Below, piece after piece: positions 9,199 through 17,569 of a DNA stretch of 64,000 bases. Both the position numbers and the translations under genes were made by a program. Source of the stretch: Pseudomonadota bacterium (lineage in GTDB: Bacteria; Pseudomonadota; Alphaproteobacteria; SHVZ01); NCBI GenBank assembly GCA_016195085.1, contig JACQAG010000006.1:62001-126000 (forward strand), in the 5' to 3' direction. The number at the start of each line of letters is the position of its first letter. The stretch's first letter is position 1. The notes below the pieces were generated by a model, which saw only the letters and a list, made by a program, of their open reading frames with translations, searched no databases and was not told where the DNA came from.

Positions 9199-9741
9199 TT
9201 GCTGAGACATCTTTTTCGGAGTTTGAGGAAGCCGCAGCAAGAGGCGGCGCGAAGGCTGTTCGAGACTGCGGTGGCGCAAGCGCGCCAACCGACCTTCTAT
9301 AGCCTCGGCGGCGTGCCCGACACCGTCGACGGCCGCTTCGAGATGGTGTCGCTGCACGTCTTCTTTCTGCTGCATCGACTGAAGGGCGAGGCCCAGGATG
9401 GCGGTGCCACGGCGCAGGCGCTGATCGATCTCATGTTCGCCAATCTGGATCAGTCCTTGCGCGAGCTGGGCGCCGGCGACCTCGGCGTCGCGCCCAGGAT
9501 CAAGCGCATGGCCAGCGGCTTCTACGGGCGGGTCGCGGCCTATGATGCAGGGCTAAAGGGCTCCTTGACGGTGCTGGAGGCCGCACTCGGCCGCAACCTA
9601 TTCGGCACGGCGCAACCGAGCGCCCCGCAGCTCAGCTTGATGGCCGATTATGTGAGCCGCGCCGCGGTCGGTCTCAAAGGCCAGGCGACCGCTCTCTTGC
9701 TTGCCGGAGACGTGCATTTCGAGACGGCGCCTTTATATTAG
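9199..9741 (+). CDS. Ubiquinol-cytochrome c chaperone (CBP3-like)
   Basis: The 180-aa product belongs to the bacterial CBP3/UQCC family that assists cytochrome b assembly in the bc1 complex. Recognisable pieces are PTFYSLGGVPDTVDGRFEM, then VSLHVFFLLHRLK, FANLDQSLRELGAGDLGVAP and KRMASGFYGRVAAYD. The chosen start is TTG 9199, 8 nt after AGGGGGA at 9184-9190; a TTG at 9163 would add 12 residues but lacks an SD. It is followed 21 bp later by yceD and rpmF, a common alphaproteobacterial arrangement. Confidence 0.85.
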   Translation: MLRHLFRSLRKPQQEAARRLFETAVAQARQPTFYSLGGVPDTVDGRFEMVSLHVFFLLHRLKGEAQDGGATAQALIDLMFANLDQSLRELGAGDLGVAPRIKRMASGFYGRVAAYDAGLKGSLTVLEAALGRNLFGTAQPSAPQLSLMADYVSRAAVGLKGQATALLLAGDVHFETAPLY

Positions 9742-9762
9742 GCAGGGGGCGACGAGACGGCC

Positions 9763-10305
9763 ATGGTCGATCCGGCACCGGAGTTTTCGCGAACCGTTCC
9801 AGCAGACCTCATCGGTCCGCAGGTCCAGGAGCATCGCATCGAGGCGAGCGCCGCCGAGCGCCGTGCCTTGGCCGAGCGCTTCGAGCTGGCCGAGCTCAAA
9901 TCCCTCCTCGCCGTGGTCCGGCTGCAGCGTCCCAACTCCAAAGGCCTCATTCACTTCGAAGCGTGCTTCGAGGCAGAACTGGTGCAGACCTGCGTGGTGA
10001 CGCTCGAGCCCATCGAGAGCCACGTCAAAGACCGCATCGTGCTGCAATTCGGCCGCGCCACGGCCGCCGATGGCGCCCAGGCGACGGAGATCGACATCGC
10101 AATCGATGAGGAGGATCCCCCGGAGCCCATCGTTAGCGGCGATATCGATATGGGCGAGGCGGTGGCTCAGGGCTTGGCTCTGGCGCTCGATCCCTATCCG
10201 CGGAAGCCGGGCGCCAGCCTCGAGGCTGGGGTGAGCGACCTGGGCGACGCCGAGGCCTCGGCTAACCCCTTTGCCGCGCTGGCGCCGTTGCGGAAAAAAG
10301 ACTAA
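9763..10305 (+). CDS. yceD: YceD/DUF177 family protein, putative 23S rRNA accumulation factor
   Basis: The 180-aa acidic protein is of the DUF177 family, whose members accompany rpmF and are linked to 23S rRNA maturation. The conserved centre [21 protein letters not shown], then [15 protein letters not shown] (with the family cysteine) and a C-terminal acidic and [12 protein letters not shown] tail are seen. The gene lies 106 bp before rpmF, as is usual. The biochemical activity of the family is unknown. Confidence 0.88.
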   Translation: MVDPAPEFSRTVPADLIGPQVQEHRIEASAAERRALAERFELAELKSLLAVVRLQRPNSKGLIHFEACFEAELVQTCVVTLEPIESHVKDRIVLQFGRATAADGAQATEIDIAIDEEDPPEPIVSGDIDMGEAVAQGLALALDPYPRKPGASLEAGVSDLGDAEASANPFAALAPLRKKD

Positions 10306-10411
10306 AAATCTATCGGCTTGCCGCAACCCGGCTTTTTGGCTAACAAGGCGCCTCTTTTCGGGCGCCGCGAGGCCGTGGGCAGCGCCGCACCCCCACCAAA
10401 GGTTGAGTGTC

Positions 10412-10591
10412 ATGGCGGTTCCTAAGAAGAAGACCTCGAAGTCGCGGCGCGACATGCGCAGATCGCACCACGCGCTGCAGCCCGCCGCGATGGTCGAGTG
10501 CCCCAATTGTGGCGAGCTCAAGCGGCCGCACCACGTCTGTCGCGCCTGCGGCTACTATGACGGGCGCGAAGTGGTCGCGCCCAAGGCCTAA
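10412..10591 (+). CDS. rpmF: 50S ribosomal protein L32
   Basis: The 59-aa basic protein begins [20 protein letters not shown], the invariant L32 N-terminus. It carries a zinc-ribbon C-x2-C pair twice (CPNCGELK and CRACGYYD), so this is the zinc-containing form. ATG 10412 is preceded by GGTTGAGTGTC; the frame is open upstream but that part is not conserved. plsX follows after 33 bp, as in many proteobacteria where rpmF-plsX-fabH are cotranscribed. Confidence 0.96.
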   Translation: MAVPKKKTSKSRRDMRRSHHALQPAAMVECPNCGELKRPHHVCRACGYYDGREVVAPKA

Positions 10592-10624
10592 GCCGAGGAG
10601 TCCTCGCTCGAGGGATTGATCCCC

Positions 10625-11643
10625 GTGTCCCAGCGCATGACAGTGGCACTGGACGCCATGGGCGGGGACGGGGCGCCGGCAACGGTGGTGCGCGGGGCAT
10701 CGATGGCCCGCGAGCGTTTTCCGTTCGTAGACTTTCTGATCTTTGGTGCCGAGAGCCAGGTTCGGCCGCTGATCGACAAGATGCCGCGGCTTAGCGAAGG
10801 GTGCACGCTGCACCATACGGACGACATCGTCCGCAACGAGGATAAGCCGTCGGTGGCGCTCAGGGCGGGCCGCAATTCCAGCATGCGGCTTGCCATCGAC
10901 GCCGTGGGCGACGGGCGGGCGGCAGGCGTGGTCTCGGCGGGCAACACCGGCGCGCTCATGGCCATGTCGAAGCTGGTGCTGCGGATGGTCCCCGGCATCG
11001 ACCGGCCGGCAATCGCCTCGTTCTTCCCGACCGAGCGGGGCGAGAGCGTGATGCTCGACCTCGGCGCCAATATCGAATGCGATGCCCGCAACCTGGTGCA
11101 ATTCGCCATCATGGGCGATGTCTTCGCCCGTGCGGTGCTTGCCATCCAGAAGCCGACCGTGGGCATCCTCAATGTCGGCTCGGAGGATCTGAAAGGACAT
11201 GACGAGGTCAAGAAGGCGGCACAGCTGCTGCGCGAAGGTGCGGTGCCGATCCACTTCTATGGCTTCGTCGAGGGCGATGATATTCCCGCCGGCACGGTCG
11301 ATGTGGTGGTGACCGACGGCTTTACCGGCAACATCGCGCTCAAGACCGCGGAAGGCACGGCGCGGCTATACACCAACTTCGTACGCGAGGCCTTCAAGAG
11401 CTCGGTGCTGGCGCGCCTCGGTTACCTCCTGAGCCGCGTGCGGTGTTCCTCGGCTTGAACGGCATCGCGGTCAAGAGCCACGGCGGCACCGACGCGCTTG
11501 GCTTCGCCAATGCAATCGGTGTTGCCGTCGATATGGCGACCCATGGCTTTCTGCACCGGGTCAAGGACGAGCTGGAGCAGATTTCCACCGCCGGTCCGCT
11601 CGCCGGCGAAGGGGGAAGGCAGCCGGCGGCGGCATCGGGATGA
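10625..11643 (+). pseudogene. plsX: Phosphate acyltransferase PlsX, interrupted by an internal deletion/frameshift
   Basis: PlsX makes acyl-phosphate from acyl-ACP for phospholipid synthesis. From GTG 10625 (or ATG 10637) the first frame encodes TVALDAMGGDGAPATVV through [20 protein letters not shown] and then runs into an out-of-frame stop at 11456-11458. The remaining conserved end, [20 protein letters not shown] to the C-terminus, continues in the +2-shifted frame from 11440 to the TGA at 11643. About 17 residues that normally join the halves (a PAxxRLRxRxDPRRYNG-like linker) are missing, so roughly 50 nt are absent at 11435-11440. The rest is intact and overlaps fabH by ATGA. An assembly error is plausible because the gene is usually essential. 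Confidence 0.88.
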
Positions 11644-12617
11644 CGACTCGCTCGGTGCTCCTGGGTTGCGGCGCCTACCTGCCCGAACGGGTGGTGCCGA
11701 ACGGCGACCTCGCCATCCGCATGGATACGTCCGACGAGTGGATCGCGAAGCGGACCGGCATCCGCCAGCGCCACATCGCGGCCGACGGCGAGTTCACCTC
11801 CCATCTCGCCACCAAGGCCGCCGACCGGGCGTTGAAGGCGGCCGGTATCGGCGCCTCCGACCTCGACCTCATCGTGCTTGCCACCACCACGCCCGATGAA
11901 ACCTTTCCGGCGACCGCCACCCGGGTGCAGGCCGGAATCGGCATGACCCGGGGAGCGGCCTTCGACGTGCAGGCGGTCTGCGCCGGCTTCATCTATGCGC
12001 TCGCCATTGCCGACAACTTCCTCAAGCTCGGCCAGGCCGATCGGGCCTTGGTCATCGGCGCCGAGACCTTCAGCCGGATCCTCGACTGGGAGGACCGGTC
12101 GACCGCCGTTCTCTTCGGCGACGGCGCCGGCGCGATCGTGCTCGGCACCGAAAAGGCCAGGGGCGCCAATGGCCAAGCCCGCGGCATCCTATCGACCCAT
12201 ATCCACTCCGACGGTCGCCACCACGACTGCCTCTATGTCGATGGCGGCCCGTCCTCGACCGGCACCGTGGGCCATGTCCGCATGCACGGCCGCGAGGTCT
12301 ACCGCCACGCGGTGACCAAGCTCGTGGACGTGATCGAGGAGGCGCTGGCGGCGAACGCGCTCAGTCCTGCCGATCTCGACTGGCTGGTGCCCCACCAGGC
12401 CAACCGGCGGATCATCGAGGCGATGGCGCAGCGATTCCAAATGCCGATGGAGAAGGTGGTGATGACCGTCGACCGCCATGCCAACACCTCGGCCGCATCG
12501 GTTCCGCTGGCGCTGGCCGAGGCCATCGACGACGGCCGCATCCGCCCTGGGCACCTCGTATTGCTCGAAGCCATCGGCGGCGGCCTGGCGTGGGGCGCCG
12601 GTCTTCTGCGAATCTGA
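11640..12617 (+). CDS. fabH: Beta-ketoacyl-ACP synthase III
   Basis: FabH starts fatty acid synthesis by condensing acetyl-CoA with malonyl-ACP. The 325-aa product has the full thiolase fold with the catalytic triad: cysteine in [12 protein letters not shown] (about residue 115), histidine in [10 protein letters not shown] (about 251) and asparagine in [13 protein letters not shown] (about 281). Length and motifs are normal. The start ATG overlaps the plsX stop (ATGA, 11640-11643), showing the normal operon join even though plsX is interrupted upstream. Confidence 0.96.
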   Translation: MTTRSVLLGCGAYLPERVVPNGDLAIRMDTSDEWIAKRTGIRQRHIAADGEFTSHLATKAADRALKAAGIGASDLDLIVLATTTPDETFPATATRVQAGIGMTRGAAFDVQAVCAGFIYALAIADNFLKLGQADRALVIGAETFSRILDWEDRSTAVLFGDGAGAIVLGTEKARGANGQARGILSTHIHSDGRHHDCLYVDGGPSSTGTVGHVRMHGREVYRHAVTKLVDVIEEALAANALSPADLDWLVPHQANRRIIEAMAQRFQMPMEKVVMTVDRHANTSAASVPLALAEAIDDGRIRPGHLVLLEAIGGGLAWGAGLLRI

Positions 12618-12636
12618 GATGCGCGTCCGAGCCGGA

Positions 12637-12654
12637 GTTAATTGATCAATTAAC
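12637..12654. promoter_or_regulatory. Perfect 18-bp AT-rich palindrome before ihfA
   Basis: GTTAATTGATCAATTAAC is its own reverse complement. It sits 90 bp before the ihfA start and 23 bp before its candidate -35 box, in a stretch much richer in A+T than the surroundings. It contains TTAA twice, and more TTAA sites follow at 12689-12692, 12699-12702 and 12712-12715. Candidate operator, possibly for IHF itself or a cell-cycle regulator recognising TTAA half-sites; the usual CtrA 7-nt spacing is not exact here (8 nt). Confidence 0.5.
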
Positions 12655-12676
12655 AAAATTCCTCATCCCTCTGTAT

Positions 12677-12705
12677 TTGACCGACTTCTTAAGCTGGGTT
12701 AATCT
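12677..12705 (+). promoter_or_regulatory. Sigma70-type promoter of ihfA
   Basis: TTGACC at 12677-12682 and TAATCT at 12700-12705 are separated by exactly 17 nt. The ihfA ATG lies 22 bp after the -10 box, with an AGGGAGG ribosome-binding site at 12715-12721 directly before it. The leader would therefore be very short. It is the best promoter match seen in the housekeeping part of the window. Confidence 0.65.
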
Positions 12706-12726
12706 TTCCTCTTAAGGGAGGCGAAG

Positions 12727-13041
12727 ATGACCGGTAATACCGTCACGCGCGCGCAGCTGAGTGAAGCCGTCTACCAGGAGGTCGGGCTCTCGCGAAACGA
12801 ATCGGCAGACCTCGTCGAGTCTGTGCTGGATCAGATCGCGGGATCGTTGTCCAAGGGCGAAATGGTGAAGATTTCGTCCTTCGGGACCTTCTCCGTGCGC
12901 CAGAAGGGCCAGCGCATCGGACGCAACCCGAAGACCGGCGAGGAGGTTCCGATCCTGCCGCGCCGGGTTCTCGTTTTCCGCGCCTCGCATGTGCTTAAGA
13001 ACCGCATCAACGCCGCACTGGCCGGGAAGCCGCAAGGGTAG
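12727..13041 (+). CDS. ihfA: Integration host factor, alpha subunit
   Basis: IHF-alpha forms a heterodimer with IHF-beta that bends DNA sharply at specific sites, affecting transcription, recombination and sigma54 activation. The 104-aa protein shows the HU/IHF fold: helices 1-2 ([20 protein letters not shown]), [20 protein letters not shown] and the DNA-inserting beta-arm proline in [23 protein letters not shown] 12727 with a strong SD 5 nt upstream is clear. The merR gene follows 25 bp later, the standard alphaproteobacterial pair. Confidence 0.96.
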   Translation: MTGNTVTRAQLSEAVYQEVGLSRNESADLVESVLDQIAGSLSKGEMVKISSFGTFSVRQKGQRIGRNPKTGEEVPILPRRVLVFRASHVLKNRINAALAGKPQG

Positions 13042-13066
13042 GGCTGCCGAACGGGGGGGCTAAGGC

Positions 13067-13522
13067 ATGACGTTGGAAGCCGGGCGATCCAACCCGATAC
13101 GGCGTGCTGGTAAGTCGGCGACGGCGTTCCGCACCATCAGCGAGGTCGCTGACGAGCTCGACGTGCCCTCGCATGTGTTGCGGTTCTGGGAAACCAAATT
13201 CAACCAAATCCGCCCGTTGAAGCGTGGCGGCGGCCGCCGCTACTACCGGCCCGAGGATGTCGACCTGCTCAGGCGGATCCGTGAGCTCCTGTACCGCGAC
13301 GGCTATACGATCAAGGGCGTGCAGCGGCTTTTGCGCGAACGCAACGGGCGACTCGGTTTCGCTGGGGATGGCGAGGATCCAGGCCCGCATCCGCTGCCGA
13401 CGGCCGCCCCCCAGAGCGCGGCCCAGCAACCCGAAGCCCGGCCGCGCGCCACGCTGGCGACCGTGCTCGAGGAGCTGGCGCAAATGAAGCGGCTCCTTGC
13501 GGAGGCGCGCAAGCGGCGCTGA
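13067..13522 (+). CDS. MerR family transcriptional regulator
   Basis: The 151-aa protein has one MerR-type winged helix at residues 20-90: [30 protein letters not shown] and [21 protein letters not shown] proline/alanine-rich linker and a short helix ([19 protein letters not shown]) follow. No cysteine metal site or long coiled coil is present, so it is not a metal sensor of the classic type. This gene is almost always beside ihfA in alphaproteobacteria; its regulon is not evident from the window. Confidence 0.88.
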   Translation: MTLEAGRSNPIRRAGKSATAFRTISEVADELDVPSHVLRFWETKFNQIRPLKRGGGRRYYRPEDVDLLRRIRELLYRDGYTIKGVQRLLRERNGRLGFAGDGEDPGPHPLPTAAPQSAAQQPEARPRATLATVLEELAQMKRLLAEARKRR

Positions 13523-13650
13523 GCGCTCGGCAGGAACGAGGCAGACGATGTTCCTGGCATCGCCAGCCATGCCCGCTCTCGTTGCCTCGCCGAAAGACGA
13601 TGGCTATAGTGCCGCGCTCCTGCCGACACCCGGCGACGGCGGGCGAGGAT

Positions 13651-13727
13651 CGGGGCGTAGCGCAGCCTGGTAGCGCATCAGTCTGGGGGACTGGAGGTCG
13701 TGGGTTCAAATCCCGCCGCCCCGACCA
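13651..13727 (+). tRNA. tRNA-Pro (anticodon GGG)
   Basis: A 77-nt cloverleaf can be drawn. The acceptor stem is CGGGGCG/CGCCCCG and the D stem GCGC/GCGC. The anticodon stem TCAGT/ACTGG has loop CTGGGGG, so positions 34-36 are GGG. The T arm is GTGGG-TTCAAAT-CCCGC, and an encoded CCA lies at 13725-13727. All stems pair except for two G-U wobbles. It reads CCC/CCU proline codons. It lies between merR and the accessory transporters, on the same strand. Confidence 0.95.
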
Positions 13728-13834
13728 ATTCCTCCAACCCGTCGGCAGCAATCCCGGAATGTTGGCCGGTCCCGGGAGGAACTCTCGAGAAGGATGCTCC
13801 GCAAGGCTAGATTCCGCCTCGCGGCATTGGTCGC

Positions 13835-15022
13835 ATGCGCATCGCAAGTCCAGCCTGGATCAAGACCGCCGACCGGCCCGGCGCGACGGTCTTTGCCTTC
13901 ATGTACGCGGTCGAGTCGATGGCCCGGGCAACGCTGGCCACGGTCATTCCGCTCCAGGCCTATGCGCTGTTCCACGAAGCGCGCGCCGTCAGCATCGCCT
14001 TTCTCGCCGTCGGCTGCACCGGCCTGGTGGCGAGCTTCCTCATTCCCTGGCTCATCCGCCAAATCCGCCGCCGCTGGGTCTACACGCTCGGCGCCGGGCT
14101 CCTGATCCTGACGTCGCTGCTGCTGGTCACCGAATCTGCGTTCGGACAGGTCGGCGGGATGCTGGTTCGGGTGTTCGGCGGAGCATGCCTCAACATCACG
14201 CTGTCGCTCTACGTCATGGACTACATCCACCGGCGCGACCTCGTGGTCTCCGAACCGCGCAAGTTCCTGTTCGGCGCCGCCGCTTGGCTCATCGGGCCGC
14301 CGCTCGGGGTCTGGCTCACCGGCCGCTACGGTCTCTGGTCGGCCTGCGCCTTCAGCGCCTTTTTCGCCGTTTTGACCTTGGCGAATTTCTGGCGGCTCAG
14401 GCTCAGCGACAACCCCGCGGTTGCCCCGGCGACCCGTCCGCCGCCAAGCCCGCTCGCCAGCATCGGACGCTTCGCGGCGCAGCCGAGGTTGCGGCTTGCC
14501 TGGGCCATCGCCTTTGCCCGCAGCAGCTGGTGGGGCGTCTATATGGTCTATGCGCCGCTGCTCATGGTGCGGGGCGGAGTGGACCCGTTCTGGGCAGCGC
14601 TCCTGGTCGCCGCGGGCAATGGCCTCCTGCTGCTGGCGCGCTTCTGGGGCAAGCTCGCCGCCCGGCTTGGCCTGCGCCCAGTCATCTTCGGCGCCTTCGT
14701 CGTTCTCGGCCTAGCCACCTTCATCGCCGGGATATCGGCGGCCCAGCCCTATCTCGCGGCTGTCATTCTGCTGCTGGCGGCACTCTGCGCGGTCGGGCTC
14801 GACGGCGTCGGCAGCATCCCGTTCTATCGCTCCGTCCACGCCTATGAGCGCCCGCAGATGACGACCGTCTACCGCACCAATCTCGACGGCGCGGATCTGA
14901 TCTCCTCGGCGGTGTTCGCCCTCTTGCTGACCTTCTTCGATCTGCCTGCGGTCTTCTTGGCGAGCGGGGTCGCATCGCTCGGCGCTTCGGCGCTCGCCCG
15001 CTATCTTCCCCGCGGCATGTAG
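13835..15022 (+). CDS. MFS transporter, substrate unknown
   Basis: The 395-aa product is a major facilitator with about 11-12 hydrophobic segments spread over the whole length and a longer cytosolic loop near residues 185-205 (RLSDNPAVAPATRPPPSPL). Lines such as FGAAAWLIGPPLGVWLTGRYG and ARFWGKLAARLGLRPVIFGAFVVLGL resemble the loop motifs of the family. Closest type could not be decided; drug or sugar export are both possible. ATG 13835 lacks a clear SD. It is the first of four genes between tRNA-Pro and trpE that do not belong to the neighbouring conserved blocks. Confidence 0.8.
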   Translation: MRIASPAWIKTADRPGATVFAFMYAVESMARATLATVIPLQAYALFHEARAVSIAFLAVGCTGLVASFLIPWLIRQIRRRWVYTLGAGLLILTSLLLVTESAFGQVGGMLVRVFGGACLNITLSLYVMDYIHRRDLVVSEPRKFLFGAAAWLIGPPLGVWLTGRYGLWSACAFSAFFAVLTLANFWRLRLSDNPAVAPATRPPPSPLASIGRFAAQPRLRLAWAIAFARSSWWGVYMVYAPLLMVRGGVDPFWAALLVAAGNGLLLLARFWGKLAARLGLRPVIFGAFVVLGLATFIAGISAAQPYLAAVILLLAALCAVGLDGVGSIPFYRSVHAYERPQMTTVYRTNLDGADLISSAVFALLLTFFDLPAVFLASGVASLGASALARYLPRGM

Positions 15023-15029
15023 GATCGGA

Positions 15030-15311
15030 TCAGCCCGGGACGGCTTCCACCAGGCGGCGACCGGATTGGGTGAGCTTGCAAACGAGCCAGTCGGGCTTGA
15101 CCGGATTGTCGAACCAGGGCTCGGCCCAGCCTTGCTCCAGGCAGGCGCGAATGGTGCGCAGATTCATCCGCTGTCCCTGCTCATCGAACAGCGGCAGCTT
15201 GCCGCCGGGTTGCCTAAGGCCGCGCCTCAGCCAGCCGAGCTGTGCCGAAGTCGGCTTGGCGCCGAGCACCGCTTTTTCGACAGTCTCGACCGTTTCGGCT
15301 GCGCGCCCCAT
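15030..15311 (-). CDS. Uncharacterised 93-aa protein, possibly winged-helix
   Basis: From ATG 15311 the frame encodes 93 residues ending at TGA 15030, just after the convergent MFS gene. It has a TSAQLGWLRRGLRQPGGKLPL helix-turn segment, an acidic/aromatic middle (CLEQGWAEPWFDNPVKPDWL) and VCKLTQSGRRLVEAV at the end, which resembles the C-terminal helix of small winged-helix proteins. The frame is open much further upstream, but that part reads like an antisense shadow. I do not recognise a named family. Confidence 0.6.
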   Translation of the reverse strand: MGRAAETVETVEKAVLGAKPTSAQLGWLRRGLRQPGGKLPLFDEQGQRMNLRTIRACLEQGWAEPWFDNPVKPDWLVCKLTQSGRRLVEAVPG

Positions 15312-15485
15312 GAACCGCCCTCCGATTGGCTCGGCCGACACTCTAGGGAAATGCGGCAGCTTCGCCAAGCCGGCTCGCATGCCGCCAAGCGTCCACATGC
15401 ATATTGTGCAGGACGATGCATTGCCGGCATATGACGATGCTGGCATTCTGCAACACCAATCTCGGCGACGAGGCCATCCATTCCC

Positions 15486-16712
15486 GTGCTCACCGACCGC
15501 TCCGCTCGCTTGTCGCTTGGATTCTCCTGCGTCGGCCACAGCTTCTCGCATGTCTTGACGCTGCTCTATCCCACCGTCGTGCTGGTGCTGGAGCACGAGT
15601 GGGGCATGCCCTACGACCAGCTCCTGGCCTTGGCTCTGGCGGGTTCGGTGCTTTTCGGCGTAGGCGCGCTGCCGGCAGGATGGCTGGGCGATCGGTGGAG
15701 TGCTGCCGGAATGATGGTGGTGTTCTTCCTGGGTTCCGGCGCCTCGGCCATCTATACGGGTCTGGCGAACACACCCTTCGAGCTCGGGCTTGGCTTGGCG
15801 CTGACCGGGTTGTTTGCCTCGATCTATCACCCCGTCGGCATCGCCTGGCTGGTGCAGAACGCCAAGAACCGCGGCAAGGCCCTCGGACTCAACGGCGTCT
15901 TCGGCTCGCTCGGTGTCGGCCTCGCCTCGCTGTTGGCCGGCGCGCTTGCCGATCTCATCAGCTGGCGCGCCGCCTTCATCGTGCCGGGAGTGGTGTGTTT
16001 TGCGATCGGGCTTGCGATGATGCTGCTGGTGCGCGGCGGCACGATGATGCGGAGCAAGGCCGACATCACGCCTGAAGCGGATGCGAGCCGGGCCGATATG
16101 TGGCGTGCCTTCATCATCCTATCCGTCACCATGGCGGCGGCTGGGCTGATCTATCAATGCACCTCCTTGGCTTTGCCCAAGCTGTTCGAGGAGCGCAGCC
16201 ACGGACTCCTGGGCCACGGCGCCATGGGCGTGGGAGCGGTGGTCTCGGTCATCTATCTGTTGTCGGGCGCCTGTCAGCTTTTGGGCGGGCATCTGGCCGA
16301 CCGCTATCCCCTGCGCATGGTTTATATCGCCACCTTCGCGCTCCAGGCGCCGCTCTTCCTCATCGCCGCCGATCTCGGCGGTGCGGCGATCGCCGGCACC
16401 GCGGCGTTGCTGGTGGTCACGCAGACCTTGGGCATTCCCGCGGAGTCGAGCTTGCTCGCCCGCTATTCGCCGGCAAAGTGGCGCTCGACCGCTTTCGGCG
16501 CCAAATTCGTGCTTTCCATCGGGGTGAGCGCGGCGGGTGTGCCGCTCGTCTCATTTATCTATGCGTTCACCGGCGGGTTTGATTGGCTGTTTGCGACGAT
16601 GGCCGGACTCGCCGGCGTGGCGGTGGCAGCGGCGCTCATGCTGCCGCGCGACGGCTCGGCCTCAGACCGGGGCGTGCCGGCCAGCATCGGCAGGCCCGCC
16701 GAGGCGGACTAG
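15486..16712 (+). CDS. MFS transporter, Fsr/CynX-like
   Basis: The 408-aa product has twelve predicted membrane segments. It starts LTDRSARLSLGFSCVGHSFS, then has LFGVGALPAGWLGDRWSAAG (loop 2-3 motif), FASIYHPVGIAWLVQNAKNR, GLNGVFGSLGVGLASLLAGAL and a long middle loop at residues 180-200. The YHP segment after helix 4 resembles fosmidomycin-resistance-type carriers, but I infer only an efflux or uptake permease. A basic loop DRYPLRMVYIATF marks helix 8-9. It is 173 bp from the divergent 93-aa gene. Confidence 0.82.
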   Translation: MLTDRSARLSLGFSCVGHSFSHVLTLLYPTVVLVLEHEWGMPYDQLLALALAGSVLFGVGALPAGWLGDRWSAAGMMVVFFLGSGASAIYTGLANTPFELGLGLALTGLFASIYHPVGIAWLVQNAKNRGKALGLNGVFGSLGVGLASLLAGALADLISWRAAFIVPGVVCFAIGLAMMLLVRGGTMMRSKADITPEADASRADMWRAFIILSVTMAAAGLIYQCTSLALPKLFEERSHGLLGHGAMGVGAVVSVIYLLSGACQLLGGHLADRYPLRMVYIATFALQAPLFLIAADLGGAAIAGTAALLVVTQTLGIPAESSLLARYSPAKWRSTAFGAKFVLSIGVSAAGVPLVSFIYAFTGGFDWLFATMAGLAGVAVAAALMLPRDGSASDRGVPASIGRPAEAD

Positions 16713-16768
16713 TCCGTGCGAACCGCCGGACCGACCCGGAGGCCCCCAGTGGCTCGAGCGTGCAGGCG

Positions 16769-17569
16769 ATGACCCCAGCCATCATCCCGTTTTATCGTGA
16801 GCGCCAGAAGCTCGAACGCTGCCTTTCGCATCTCCAGCGCCAAACGCGGCCGGTGCGGCCGGTCGTAATCGATAACAACGTCGTCAACCGCTACTTCACC
16901 GAAGCGGTCAATTCCGGGCTACGCACGGTGCTCGCTTCCGAGGCGACCTACGCGCTGGTGCTGAACCAGGACATGTATCTGGAGCCTGACGCCGTGGAGC
17001 GCCTTACCGACTTTCTCGATTCCACTCCGCGAGCCGGCATCGCAGCGCCCCTGCATCTTTCGACAGCGCAGCCGAACCATGTTGATTTCGCCGCAGGCCA
17101 AGATGCCTTTCCTCTTGGCTTCTACCTAAACGGTCCGCCCGAAGCCTTCACTGGCGATCGCGAGGTCCATTGGGTCTCCGGCGCCTGCATGCTGCTGCGC
17201 GTGGACGCAATCCGGGACATCGGGCTGTTCGACAGCAACATGCGCTTTCTCGGCTCGGACAGCGACTACTGCTTCACCGCGAGGGCCCGCGGCTGGAGTG
17301 TGCACGTGGTCGGCGCCGCGCGCGGTGCGCATGACACCGGCGCCTCGAATGTCGAGGCAGACCAAGCGCTGGAGCTCGTCAAAGTCCAGGACATTCTCTA
17401 TTTCGCCAGCAAATGGCTGACCGGAGCGCTCTACCGGCACCTGGCGTTCGAGGGCGAGCGCCTCACCGAGGCACGGGTGAGGGAGGTCGTGAGCCATTTC
17501 GAGCGCATGCGCGCCGGCTTGGCTGTGACCGGCGGGCTAACGGAGGGACCCACTCAAGCCCCGCTCTGA
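16769..17569 (+). CDS. Glycosyltransferase family 2
   Basis: From ATG 16769 the 266-aa product is a GT-A fold transferase. Features are IIPFYRERQKLERCLSHLQR, VVIDNN, YALVLNQDMYLEPDAVERL (metal-binding acidic motif), WVSGACMLLRVDAIRDIGLF and FLGSDSDYCFTARARGWSV. The stretch after the IDNN motif is shorter than in most GT2 proteins and continues with RYFTEAVNSGLR, a pattern of one GT2 subgroup. No other polysaccharide genes are nearby, so the acceptor is unknown. It ends 16 bp inside the convergent trpE stop region (overlap 17554-17569). Confidence 0.82.
   Translation: MTPAIIPFYRERQKLERCLSHLQRQTRPVRPVVIDNNVVNRYFTEAVNSGLRTVLASEATYALVLNQDMYLEPDAVERLTDFLDSTPRAGIAAPLHLSTAQPNHVDFAAGQDAFPLGFYLNGPPEAFTGDREVHWVSGACMLLRVDAIRDIGLFDSNMRFLGSDSDYCFTARARGWSVHVVGAARGAHDTGASNVEADQALELVKVQDILYFASKWLTGALYRHLAFEGERLTEARVREVVSHFERMRAGLAVTGGLTEGPTQAPL

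Noticed and set aside
13651-17569. Integrative island with tRNA-Pro as attachment site
   Set aside because: No integrase and no second copy of the tRNA 3' end was found within the window.
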